A stretch of 10,648 nucleotides of DNA from Acidimicrobiia bacterium (GTDB lineage Bacteria > Actinomycetota > Acidimicrobiia > Acidimicrobiales > Aldehydirespiratoraceae): positions 1 to 10,648 of the forward strand of contig JAJDZO010000192.1 in assembly GCA_022824605.1 (NCBI GenBank). The letters run 5' to 3'. The position numbers and the translations under genes were made by a program. The notes under the pieces are model-generated. The model saw only the letters and a list, made by a program, of their open reading frames with translations, was not told the DNA's origin and made no database searches. Shown one piece after another: positions 1 to 6,683 of this stretch; the first letter of the stretch is position 1; each line of letters opens with the position of its first letter.

Positions 1-1
1 C

Positions 2-2896
2 GGGGTGAAGGCGGCGAACATGGCGGAGTTGAGCAAGCTGTCCACGCTCGCTGCTGGGGTGGTGCCCGCCGGTTTCGCGGTGCCGTTCTATTTCTATGAC
101 GAGTTCATGAAGGCCAACAATCTCTATGCGGCTGTGAACACCATGCTGGCCGACGCGGACTTCCAGTCTGATTTCGAGGAGCAGGAGGATCAGCTCAAGA
201 AGTTGCGCAAGAAGATCAAGAAGGCCACCACTCCGGCGTGGATAATCACGGCGTTGGAGACGATGCACGCTTCGTATCCCGACGGGACGTCGTTGCGGTA
301 CCGGTCGAGCACCAACAACGAGGACCTGCCCGACTTCAGTGGCGCGGGCCTGTATGACTCGAAGACCCAGGATCCTGACGAGACCCGCGACGATGGCATC
401 GACAAGTCGATCAAGGGGGTGTGGGCCAGCTTGTGGAATTTCGGGGCGTTCCTCGAACGCGAGTACCACCGCGTGGACCATCTCAAGACGGCTATGGGTG
501 TGTTGGTGCATCCGAACTACTCAGACGAACTGGCCAACGGCGTGGCGGTGAGCTTCGACCCGGTCACCGGTCTTACCGATCACTACTATGTGAACACTCA
601 GCTTGGTGAGGATCTGGTAACCAACCCGGAGGTGAACTCGCTGCCCGAGCAGCTGCTGTTGAACGCGGCGGGCACGCCGGTGGTGCTGGCCCGGTCGAAC
701 CTCGCCCCCGACGACAAGTTGTTCATGACTTCGGCGCAGATGGTGCAGCTGCGCAACAGCCTCAAGGCCATCCACGACCACTTCAAGCCGCTCTACAACC
801 CCGCCGCCGGCGACGAGTTCGCCATGGAGATCGAGTTCAAGATCACTGCTGCCGACAAACTCGCCATCAAACAAGCCCGCCCCTGGGTCTTCCGCCCGCC
901 ACTCGAGAATGTGCTGCGGGTGATTCCGCCGGAGTGCGTTCCTGACAAGACGCTGGAGCGGGGGCGCCGCTACTACGAAGCGAACAAGCACCGTGCTCCG
1001 GGGTATGGCAAGAACTGGCGCCGGGTGCTGGTCGCGCTGGGCGACATCGACGACCACCAGTTGTTGCCGTTCACTGCTGCAGAGGCTGCCGAGGCGGAGA
1101 AGCGGTGGTGGGGTTGGAAGCCGTTCAGGGAGGCGCTGGAGTGCATCGAGGCCGCGCAGCCGCCGCCGTCGGTCGAGCCTGAGGTGAGCATCGCGGCGGG
1201 TGCTGGCGTGACGGAGGGCGACGATGCGGTCTTCACCGTTACGGCGAGTCCGGCGCCGTCGGCTTCGTTGGATGTGGCGGTGAGCGTGGCGCAGAGCGGC
1301 GACTTCGGCGTGACGTCGGGTTCGCGTACAGTGACGGTCCCTGTCTCGGGCAGTGTGTCGCTGTCGGTGTCGACGGTCGATGACAGCACCGATGAACTAG
1401 ATGGTTCGGTGTCGGTGACGGCGAACTCGGGGTCGGGCTACACGGTGTCGTCGACGGATGGGTCTGCAGTGGTGGCGGTTGAGGACGACGATCCCACGCC
1501 TTGTGTGCTGCAGTTGCCGTCGGATGCGGTGACGGTCGCGGAGGTGACTGGTTGGCGCGACGCTTTTCCTGACGACTCGCCGCGGGTGTTGCGCTGGAAC
1601 CGTGTGCTTGCCGCCATGGGTGAGGACACCGGCGAGACCGCGATGACCGTTTCGGAGTCCCGCGCCAACGAGACCACCTGGGGTGCTCGCTGGGATCGGG
1701 TCACGCGAACCCTTGAGGCGTTGGCTGCTTGCGACAACGTGCCGGAGGTGAGCGTCGCGGCGGGTGCTGGTGTGACTGAGGGTGGTGATGCGGTGTTCAC
1801 GGTGTCGGCGTCGCCGGCGCCGTCGGCTTCGTTGACGGTCGATATGTCGGTGTCGTCGTCGGGTGATTTCGGTGTGGTGTCGGGTTCGCGTCAGGTGACG
1901 GTGCCGTCATCGGGGAGCGCGACGCTCACGGTGGGAACCGTCGGTGACAGCACCGACGAGGCGAACGGTTCGGTCACCGTGACGGTGAACGATGCCTCGG
2001 GTTACACCGTGTCCTCCACTGCTGACACTGCCACCGTCGCAGTGCACGACGACGATGATCCTCCTCCGCCCCCTCCGCCGCCTCCTCCTCCGCCCCCTCC
2101 GCCGCCGCCGCCTCCGCCCCCTCCGCCGCCTCCTCCTCCGCCCCCTCCGCCGCCTCCTCCTCCGCCCCCTCCGCCGCCTCCTCCTCCGCCCCCTCCGCCG
2201 CCGCCGCCTCCGACTCCGGTGGTGAGCGTCACGGCGGGGAATCAGGTGACTGAGGGCTCCGCGGCGTCGTTCACGGTCAGCGCGAACCCGGCGCCTCAGG
2301 CGGCGCTGTCGGTCGTTGTCAGCGTCGGCCAGAGCGGCGACTTCGGTGTCGCCACCGGATCGCGCACGGTGACGGTCCCGACCTCAGGCAGCGTGTCGCT
2401 GAAGGTGGGCACAGTCGGTGACAATGCTGACGAGGCGAACGGTTCGGTCACCGTGACGGTGAAGGACTCCTCGGGTTACACCGTGTCCTCCACCGCTGGC
2501 ACCGCCACCGTCGCGGTGCGCGACGACGATGAGCCTCCACCACCGGTGGACGTGACGGTCTCCATCGCGGACGCGTCGGGCCAAGAGGGTGGGGAGGTGC
2601 GGTTCACTGTGTCGTTGTCGAAGGCCGTTAGTCACGAAGTGAGGGTCCGCTGGGAGTCAGACTTCGATTTCGACGCGGACTATCCGCCGTATCCGGCCCT
2701 CGGCGCTACGGAGTTCTGGTACATGAGCGGATGGATCGTGTTCAAGCCCGGCGAGACCACCCAGACCGCCGAGGTGTTCCTCAACGACGACTCCCGAGGT
2801 GAATCCGACGAGGTGTTCGTAGTGCTGCTGTCACAACCCCAAGGCGCCACCATCGCCGACGCCCGAGGAGCGATGACCATCATCGACAACGACTAG
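2..2896 (+). CDS. PEP/pyruvate-binding (PPDK_N) domain protein with Calx-beta domains, 5' partial
   Basis: Numbering is from the GTG at 5, but that codon is probably internal: the frame is open to the left edge and reads G-V-K-A-A-N-M-A-E-L, matching the GxKxxNLxEL motif near the start of PEP-synthase/PPDK nucleotide-binding domains. Domains in order: PPDK_N-like, about 1-300 (RSSTNNED 100-107; closing QARP 290-293); Trp-rich module, 317-385; Calx-beta-like, 393-495; second Trp-rich module, about 505-577; Calx-beta-like, 580-685; 51 prolines, 686-736; Calx-beta-like, 738-845; a more typical Calx-beta, 849-963, ending IIDND. No phosphohistidine swivel domain or PEP-binding barrel is visible, so it is not a complete PEP synthase or PPDK. 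Calx-beta domains bind calcium and usually occur in extracellular or surface proteins; any signal peptide would lie outside the window. ATP binding by the first domain is inferred from family resemblance. Substrate and role are unknown. The gene ends by meeting a minus-strand gene tail to tail. Confidence 0.88.
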   Translation, partial: GVKAANMAELSKLSTLAAGVVPAGFAVPFYFYDEFMKANNLYAAVNTMLADADFQSDFEEQEDQLKKLRKKIKKATTPAWIITALETMHASYPDGTSLRYRSSTNNEDLPDFSGAGLYDSKTQDPDETRDDGIDKSIKGVWASLWNFGAFLEREYHRVDHLKTAMGVLVHPNYSDELANGVAVSFDPVTGLTDHYYVNTQLGEDLVTNPEVNSLPEQLLLNAAGTPVVLARSNLAPDDKLFMTSAQMVQLRNSLKAIHDHFKPLYNPAAGDEFAMEIEFKITAADKLAIKQARPWVFRPPLENVLRVIPPECVPDKTLERGRRYYEANKHRAPGYGKNWRRVLVALGDIDDHQLLPFTAAEAAEAEKRWWGWKPFREALECIEAAQPPPSVEPEVSIAAGAGVTEGDDAVFTVTASPAPSASLDVAVSVAQSGDFGVTSGSRTVTVPVSGSVSLSVSTVDDSTDELDGSVSVTANSGSGYTVSSTDGSAVVAVEDDDPTPCVLQLPSDAVTVAEVTGWRDAFPDDSPRVLRWNRVLAAMGEDTGETAMTVSESRANETTWGARWDRVTRTLEALAACDNVPEVSVAAGAGVTEGGDAVFTVSASPAPSASLTVDMSVSSSGDFGVVSGSRQVTVPSSGSATLTVGTVGDSTDEANGSVTVTVNDASGYTVSSTADTATVAVHDDDDPPPPPPPPPPPPPPPPPPPPPPPPPPPPPPPPPPPPPPPPPPPPPPPPPPPTPVVSVTAGNQVTEGSAASFTVSANPAPQAALSVVVSVGQSGDFGVATGSRTVTVPTSGSVSLKVGTVGDNADEANGSVTVTVKDSSGYTVSSTAGTATVAVRDDDEPPPPVDVTVSIADASGQEGGEVRFTVSLSKAVSHEVRVRWESDFDFDADYPPYPALGATEFWYMSGWIVFKPGETTQTAEVFLNDDSRGESDEVFVVLLSQPQGATIADARGAMTIIDND
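1940..2533 (+). repeat. Near-duplicate DNA segments in Calx-beta domains 2 and 3
   Basis: The segment 1940-2059 is repeated at 2414-2533, an offset of 474 bases (158 codons). By eye about 12 of the roughly 117 aligned bases differ, several of them synonymous. Both copies encode the last third of a Calx-beta-like domain, with the shared core DEANGSVTVTV and SGYTVSST, and both end in an Asp-rich linker. The first Calx-beta-like domain (1181-1490) is clearly related but more diverged. This indicates recent duplication or gene conversion inside the gene. Confidence 0.8.
2060..2212 (+). repeat. 24-bp minisatellite encoding 51 consecutive prolines
   Basis: Every codon from 2060 to 2212 is CCN, giving 51 uninterrupted prolines between the second and third Calx-beta-like domains. 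The DNA is built on an 8-codon period (CCT CCT CCT CCG CCC CCT CCG CCG). The first unit lacks one codon, the third unit has CCG CCG CCT in place of its first three codons, and a 4-codon remnant closes the array. Such a run would form an extended polyproline-II spacer. The repeat length is probably variable between strains and easily collapsed in assembly. Confidence 0.9.
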
Positions 2897-2902
2897 GTGG
2901 GC

Positions 2903-2949
2903 GCACCGATAGGTGCAGGTTGGTCGCGTCGGGGCGGGGTGCTTCCCGC
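2903..2949 (+). terminator. Two short hairpins after the Calx-beta gene, possible terminator
   Basis: Seven bases past the stop codon, GCACC (2903-2907) and GGTGC (2912-2916) form a perfect 5-bp stem with a GATA loop. A second stem, GCGGG (2934-2938) with CCCGC (2945-2949), is followed by the mildly T-rich TCTTGTT. Neither has a clear U-tract, so intrinsic termination is only a possibility. The position between two convergent genes supports a 3'-end role. Confidence 0.3.
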
Positions 2950-2955
2950 TCTTGT

Positions 2956-3049
2956 TCGCTGCGCTCACGGGCCGCCCAAACCTCGGCATGGCTGCCCACG
3001 GCCTCGACCGTATGGAGGGCGCTCGCTCGCCTATTCGTTCGGCCTCTAG
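2956..3049 (-). repeat. Repeat copy 1, starting at the stop codon of the minus-strand gene
   Basis: Read on the minus strand, this 94-base stretch matches the plus strand at 10554-10648 with about five substitutions in its first 73 bases, then one gap and a few further differences. The match begins at CTAG, whose TAG is the stop codon of the minus-strand gene 3046-3516. Both copies keep an outer stem GGCCG/CGGCC around an inner GGCA/TGCC stem, which suggests a structured RNA or DNA element. The full length is unknown because copy 2 is cut by the window edge; copy 1 may continue left of 2956. It could be a dispersed intergenic element, a MITE-like remnant or a family of 3'-end structures. Confidence 0.85.
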
Positions 3050-3516
3050 GTGGATGGTGCGGCCGACGATGCTGGAGCGATGCAGCGGTTGTCGTCGTCG
3101 TCCACGCCGACGGCGATATCGGCGGGGTGATCCCAGACTTTGGGGGGTGCGGTCGCCCAGATCTGGACTCCGAAGGTCCAGATCATGCCGCCTACGCCGC
3201 CGAGGCCGCCCTGCAGGTAGAGCAGGTAGGAGCAGGTCATGGCCGCATCGGGTTCGGCGGGGTCGTAGCTACGTCCAACCTCACATGCGGTGAGATCATC
3301 CCAGGTCGGAGCGCCGCCCTGGGACCGGAGGCGCAGGTGCTCTCGATTGTCGGGGTCGAGTTGATGCGGTCCGAGTTCGCCGACGGCGTAGGCGAGGATC
3401 GTGGCCCGGGCCTCGGTGACGCTGGTGACCGGCACGTTGGCGTCGTTCGCAAACACCACACAGCCGCTCATGCTCCCAAGCTTCACTGTGAAGGTTGTGG
3501 GACGGTCCGATGACAT
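3046..3516 (-). CDS. Hypothetical protein, 156 aa
   Basis: I do not recognise a family. The frame is supported by strongly GC-rich third positions and an ordinary residue mix, whereas the overlapping plus-strand frames are rich in Arg and Ser and look like shadows. The chosen start (MSSDRP) has TACGGT six bases upstream, fitting a leaderless start; an alternative ATG lies 33 bases further upstream, at 3549. Visible features are four cysteines (19, 78, 95, 145), a central WDD motif (72-74), a Gly- and aromatic-rich stretch at about 96-122 that is too broken by glycines to be a confident membrane span, and an acidic DDDD run (139-142). The absence of a signal peptide suggests a cytoplasmic protein, but this is uncertain. 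It is divergent from the LLM oxidoreductase gene and convergent with the Calx-beta gene. Its stop codon is the first part of repeat copy 1. Confidence 0.7.
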   Translation of the reverse strand: MSSDRPTTFTVKLGSMSGCVVFANDANVPVTSVTEARATILAYAVGELGPHQLDPDNREHLRLRSQGGAPTWDDLTACEVGRSYDPAEPDAAMTCSYLLYLQGGLGGVGGMIWTFGVQIWATAPPKVWDHPADIAVGVDDDDNRCIAPASSAAPST

Positions 3517-3522
3517 GGCACA

Positions 3523-3528
3523 ACCGTA
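3523..3528 (-). promoter_or_regulatory. -10 box (TACGGT) of the minus-strand hypothetical gene
   Basis: On the minus strand TACGGT is followed by six bases (TGTGCC) and then ATG, matching the TANNNT actinobacterial -10 box at leaderless spacing. I see no good -35 hexamer at 16-18 bases. A 9-base palindrome, TGACAGTCA (3540-3548), lies just upstream and could be an operator half, but it is short. Confidence 0.45.
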
Positions 3529-3648
3529 GACACGGGGTGTGACAGTCATGATGTACGGGCCGGTGCCCGGCGCTCGCTTCGGGCCGATTGCGGTGATGGG
3601 CAGAACCGTGGTGCCGTCGGGCCGGTCGTGGCTGTCGGTGTGTGGCAG

Positions 3649-3654
3649 TACTGT
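3649..3654 (+). promoter_or_regulatory. -10 box (TACTGT) of the LLM oxidoreductase gene
   Basis: TACTGT fits TANNNT and is followed by eight bases before the ATG at 3663. No Shine-Dalgarno sequence lies between, so a leaderless transcript is likely. The -35 region is not recognisable. The divergent gene's -10 box is about 120 bases away, so the region 3517-3662 probably serves both directions. Confidence 0.45.
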
Positions 3655-3662
3655 CGCTCGCC

Positions 3663-4682
3663 ATGAAGATCGACTCTCTGCTCACTGGTCCGATCGGCGA
3701 TGCCGGTCGCACCGCCGCCGACTTGGAGGCGGCCGGGTACTCGGGCGCGTGGACCGTCGAGGGGCCCCACGACCCGTTCCTGCCGCTGGCCGTCGCCGCG
3801 ACACAATCCCGCGACATCGAACTCGGCACCGCCATCGCGGTGGCCTTCGCCCGCAACCCGATGCTGCTGGCCAATATCGGCTGGGACTTGCAGACCCTGT
3901 CGCAGGGCCGTTTCGTGCTCGGGCTGGGAAGCCAGATCAAGCCCCACATCACCAAGCGCTTCTCGATGGAGTGGAGCCGCCCGGCGGCCCGCATGCGCGA
4001 GATGATCCAGGCCGTGAGAGCCATCTGGGCCACGTGGCTCAACGGCACGCCGCTGCGGTTCCGAGGTGAGTTCTACCGGCACACCCTGATGACGCCCATG
4101 TTCACCCCCCGCGCCGGCGATCTCGACGACTTCGGATTGCCGCCGATCTTCCTGGCCGGGGTGGGACCGCGGATGACCGAGGTGGCCGGCGAGGTGTGCG
4201 ACGGGTTCTTGTGCCACCCGTTCACCACCGAGAAGTACCTGCGAGAGGTCACGCTGCCCGCTCTGCAACGGGGTCGGGCCTGCGCCGGCGCCGGAATGGA
4301 CGGCTACGAGATCGCCGGTCCGTCGTTCGTGGTGACCGGCGAGACCGACGAGGAGATCGAGCGCTCCGCGGCCGCTACCCGCCAGCAGATCGCCTTCTAC
4401 GGCTCAACACCCGCCTACCGGCCGGTGCTGGAGATCGAGGGCTGGGGCGATCTCCAGACTGAACTCAACACCCTGTCCAAGCGGGGCCAGTGGGCCGAGA
4501 TGGGCACCCTCATCGACGACGAGATCCTCCATAGGTTCGCGGTGGTCGCCGCGCCCGAGGAGATCGCCCCCGAACTTGCCCGCCGCTACGGCGACGTCAT
4601 CAGCCGGATCTCGTTCTATACCCCGCCACAAGGCGACCCCGACCGCTGGCAGGCCGTGATGGCGGCCATCAAGGCCATCTGA
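3663..4682 (+). CDS. LLM-class F420-dependent oxidoreductase (TIGR03617-like)
   Basis: The 339-residue protein belongs to the bacterial luciferase-like monooxygenase superfamily. These TIM-barrel enzymes usually use coenzyme F420 in actinobacteria, or FMN. The pattern AFARNPMLLANIGWDLQ (61-77) and SQGRFVLGLGSQIKPHITKR (80-99) is what I associate with the probable F420-dependent subfamily TIGR03617 (MSMEG_2256 type). A later block, GVGPRMTEVAGEVCDGFL, is also typical of the superfamily. The substrate of this subfamily is not known to me. The ATG at 3663 gives the normal family N-terminus (MKIDSLL) and has a -10 box just upstream; an in-frame GTG at 3642 would lie before that box. The hydrolase gene follows 12 bases after the stop, so the two are probably cotranscribed. 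F420 use is inferred from family, not from residues I could verify. Confidence 0.9.
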   Translation: MKIDSLLTGPIGDAGRTAADLEAAGYSGAWTVEGPHDPFLPLAVAATQSRDIELGTAIAVAFARNPMLLANIGWDLQTLSQGRFVLGLGSQIKPHITKRFSMEWSRPAARMREMIQAVRAIWATWLNGTPLRFRGEFYRHTLMTPMFTPRAGDLDDFGLPPIFLAGVGPRMTEVAGEVCDGFLCHPFTTEKYLREVTLPALQRGRACAGAGMDGYEIAGPSFVVTGETDEEIERSAAATRQQIAFYGSTPAYRPVLEIEGWGDLQTELNTLSKRGQWAEMGTLIDDEILHRFAVVAAPEEIAPELARRYGDVISRISFYTPPQGDPDRWQAVMAAIKAI

Positions 4683-4694
4683 CCCGACCGCCTC

Positions 4695-5282
4695 ATGGAG
4701 CCGGGCCTCGACTGCGAGCTGACCGCTCCGGCTGGGCTGCTGTTGACCCATGGCGCTGGTGGGGGCGCCGACCAGCACACGCTGGTCGCCTTGGAGGACG
4801 GGCTCGGGCTGCCGGTGCGGCGCATCGAGTTCGTTTACCGACAACAGGGGCGTCGATTCCCTGACCGGGCCCCGAAGCTGATCGCCGAGGTCCGGTCCGA
4901 GGCTGAGACCTTCGCCTCCGACCTCGGGGCCACCACGGCTCAGCTCGTGCTCGGCGGGCGCTCGATGGGTGGCCGGATGTGCTCGATGGCGGTGGCTGAG
5001 GGCCTGACTGCGGCCGGGCTGGTGCTGTTGAGCTACCCGCTGCACCCGCCGCGCAAGCCCGACAAGCTGAGGGTCGACCACTTTGGCGGCATCGAAGTGC
5101 CCACGCTGTTCGTCAGCGGCGACCGCGACCCCTTCGGCACGCCCGAGGAGTTCGCGGCCCACCTCGGCACCATCGCCGGACGAGTGACCGTGCATTGGCT
5201 CGCAGGCCAGGGTCACGACCCCAAACCGCGGACCGACGCAGAGACCGTGATCTCGGTCGCCGATTTCCTCGCCGGCCTCTAG
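4695..5282 (+). CDS. Alpha/beta hydrolase, KANL3/Tex30-type
   Basis: The 195-residue protein is a compact alpha/beta hydrolase. The early block LLLTHGAGGGADQ (15-27) supplies the oxyanion-hole region. The nucleophile elbow is GGRSMGGRM with Ser90. The acid is in SGDRDPFGTPEE (Asp143 or Asp145), and the catalytic His is His174 in GQGHD. A complete Ser-Asp-His triad is thus visible. The short length without a cap domain fits the KANL3/Tex30 (Abhydrolase_11-like) group, which resembles dienelactone hydrolases. The substrate is unknown. It starts 12 bases after the oxidoreductase stop with no promoter or Shine-Dalgarno of its own that I can see, suggesting translation from the same mRNA and possibly a shared pathway. 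No signal peptide is present, so it is cytoplasmic. Confidence 0.88.
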   Translation: MEPGLDCELTAPAGLLLTHGAGGGADQHTLVALEDGLGLPVRRIEFVYRQQGRRFPDRAPKLIAEVRSEAETFASDLGATTAQLVLGGRSMGGRMCSMAVAEGLTAAGLVLLSYPLHPPRKPDKLRVDHFGGIEVPTLFVSGDRDPFGTPEEFAAHLGTIAGRVTVHWLAGQGHDPKPRTDAETVISVADFLAGL

Positions 5283-5316
5283 GTCCCCGGCACGGCGGCG
5301 CGGAACAACCTGCAAT

Positions 5317-5338
5317 ATTCCACCCCACAGGTGGGAAT
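5317..5338 (+). terminator. Bulged hairpin between the hydrolase and prfA units
   Basis: ATTCCACC (5317-5324) can pair with GGTGGGAAT (5330-5338), leaving one bulged G and a five-base loop. It lies 35 bases after the hydrolase stop codon and before the prfA promoter, where a transcript end is expected. There is no U-tract after it, so termination is unproven. The rest of the 165-base gap 5283-5447 shows only the prfA promoter. Confidence 0.35.
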
Positions 5339-5412
5339 CTGACAGAAGTTGGCTGGTGGGACCGATGAAGTGCGGTCGCCGCCGCGATCTCGCCGAGGCG
5401 GCTGAGGCGCCC

Positions 5413-5440
5413 TTGGGCGGTTGGAGCCGGGCAGTAGCCT
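5413..5440 (+). promoter_or_regulatory. prfA promoter, leaderless layout
   Basis: A -35-like TTGGGC (5413-5418) is followed by a 16-base spacer and a -10 box TAGCCT (5435-5440). The ATG comes seven bases later, at 5448. No Shine-Dalgarno sequence fits between the box and the ATG. This decides the start and marks the beginning of the prfA-prmC-tsaC unit. Confidence 0.5.
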
Positions 5441-5447
5441 CGGAACC

Positions 5448-6518
5448 ATGCTGGAGCGCATCGCCGGGCTTGAGGACGAGCTGCGAGACGTCGAGATCCA
5501 CCTCGGGGATCCCGCGGTGCAGTCCGACCCGCGCCGGTTGGCCGAACTCGGACGCCGCCACAAGCAACTCGACGAGATCGTGACGGTGGGACGGCGCCTG
5601 AGGGCTGCTGTCGAGGACCGCGACGAAGCCCAACAGATGCACGCCGACGCCGGCGGAACCGAACGGGCCGAACTGCGCGAGCTGATTGACGAACTCGACG
5701 AGGCCGTGGCGGTGGCCACCGATGAGCTGAGGGTGCTGCTGCTGCCGGCCGACCCGAATGCGGGTCGCAACGTGATAGTCGAGATCCGGGGGGCGGCCGG
5801 TGGCGAAGAGGCCAACCTCTTCGCTCGGGATCTGTTCATGATGTATCAGGCCTTCGCCCGTCGGCAGCGGTGGAAGCTGGAGCCGCTGTCGGCGTCGCCA
5901 TCGGATCTCGGCGGCTACACAGAGGTCAGCGGTCTGTTCTCTGGCAATCAGGTATGGACCCGCATGAAGCACGAAGCCGGCACTCATCGAGTTCAGCGAG
6001 TACCGGTCACCGAGTCGCAGGGCCGTGTCCACACATCGTCGGCCACAGTGTCGGTGCTGCCCGAAGCCGAGGAGGTGGACGTCAAGATCGACGACTCCGA
6101 CCTGCAGATCGACGTCTACCGCTCGTCGGGCCCCGGCGGCCAGTCGGTCAACACCACCGACTCGGCGGTGCGGGTGACCCATGTCCCTACCGGCATCGTG
6201 GTGTCGATGCAGGACGAGAAGAGCCAACTCCAGAACAAGCAGAAGGCGTTGCGGGTGCTGCGGTCGAGGCTGCTGCAGGCCGAGCAGGAGCGGGCCGCGG
6301 CCGAGCAGTCGGCGCTGCGGCGAGGCCAGGTGGGCGGCGGCGACCGTTCCGAGAAGATCCGCACCTACAACATGAAGGAGAATCGGGTCACCGATCACCG
6401 GATCGGCCTGACGTTGTACAAGCTCGACCGGGTGCTTGCCGGGGAACTGGACCATCTGAGCGAGGCGCTGGTGCAGGAGGAGCAGCGCGCCCTGCTGGCC
6501 GCCGGCGACGACACCTGA
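5448..6518 (+). CDS. prfA: Peptide chain release factor 1
   Basis: The 356-residue protein is a class-I release factor that reads UAA and UAG in the ribosomal A site and triggers hydrolysis of the peptidyl-tRNA. The stop-codon-reading tripeptide is P-V-T (186-188) in RVPVTESQGRVHTSS, the PxT form of RF1 and not the SPF of RF2. The catalytic GGQ is at 230-232 in SSGPGGQSVNTTDSAVR. The N-terminal part (1-90) is helical and charged, as in the family, and the length is normal for RF1. The ATG at 5448 follows a TAGCCT box by seven bases; earlier in-frame codons lie upstream of that box. It is followed by prmC, whose product methylates the GGQ glutamine. Two genes in this window, glyA and the minus-strand gene, end in TAG, which is read by RF1. 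Confidence 0.97.
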   Translation: MLERIAGLEDELRDVEIHLGDPAVQSDPRRLAELGRRHKQLDEIVTVGRRLRAAVEDRDEAQQMHADAGGTERAELRELIDELDEAVAVATDELRVLLLPADPNAGRNVIVEIRGAAGGEEANLFARDLFMMYQAFARRQRWKLEPLSASPSDLGGYTEVSGLFSGNQVWTRMKHEAGTHRVQRVPVTESQGRVHTSSATVSVLPEAEEVDVKIDDSDLQIDVYRSSGPGGQSVNTTDSAVRVTHVPTGIVVSMQDEKSQLQNKQKALRVLRSRLLQAEQERAAAEQSALRRGQVGGGDRSEKIRTYNMKENRVTDHRIGLTLYKLDRVLAGELDHLSEALVQEEQRALLAAGDDT

Positions 6519-6562
6519 AGAAGCGCCGCATGTGCTCGACAAGCCCAACGGCCATTCCCGAG

Positions 6563-6683
6563 GCCCGAGCCGCCGCCGACCCCGATGGCCTGGTCGGGGA
6601 ATCCGGCGACACAGTTGTCTCGCGGATCCGAGCCCAAGTCGCCGCCGGCCCGGATGGCCGGGTCGGGGAATCCGGCGACACCG
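6563..6683 (+). repeat. 69-bp tandem duplication leading into the prmC start
   Basis: The segment 6563-6614 is repeated at 6632-6683 with a period of 69 bases (23 codons). About five bases differ before a perfectly shared 20-base core. The second copy runs into the proposed GTG start of prmC; at the same place the first copy has GTT. Translated in the prmC frame, both units give PDG-x-VGESGDTV. The duplication keeps the frame, so it could be either an N-terminal extension of PrmC or a duplicated non-coding leader. Confidence 0.8.

Noticed and set aside
5..7. GTG at 5 as the true start of the first gene
   Set aside because: The valine falls inside the GxKxxNMAEL motif with a glycine codon before it, and family members carry residues ahead of this motif, so the gene most likely starts outside the window.
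2920..3513. Plus-strand open frame of 197 codons over the minus-strand hypothetical gene
   Set aside because: Its first part reads through repeat copy 1, and its codon third positions and composition are poorer than those of the minus-strand frame.
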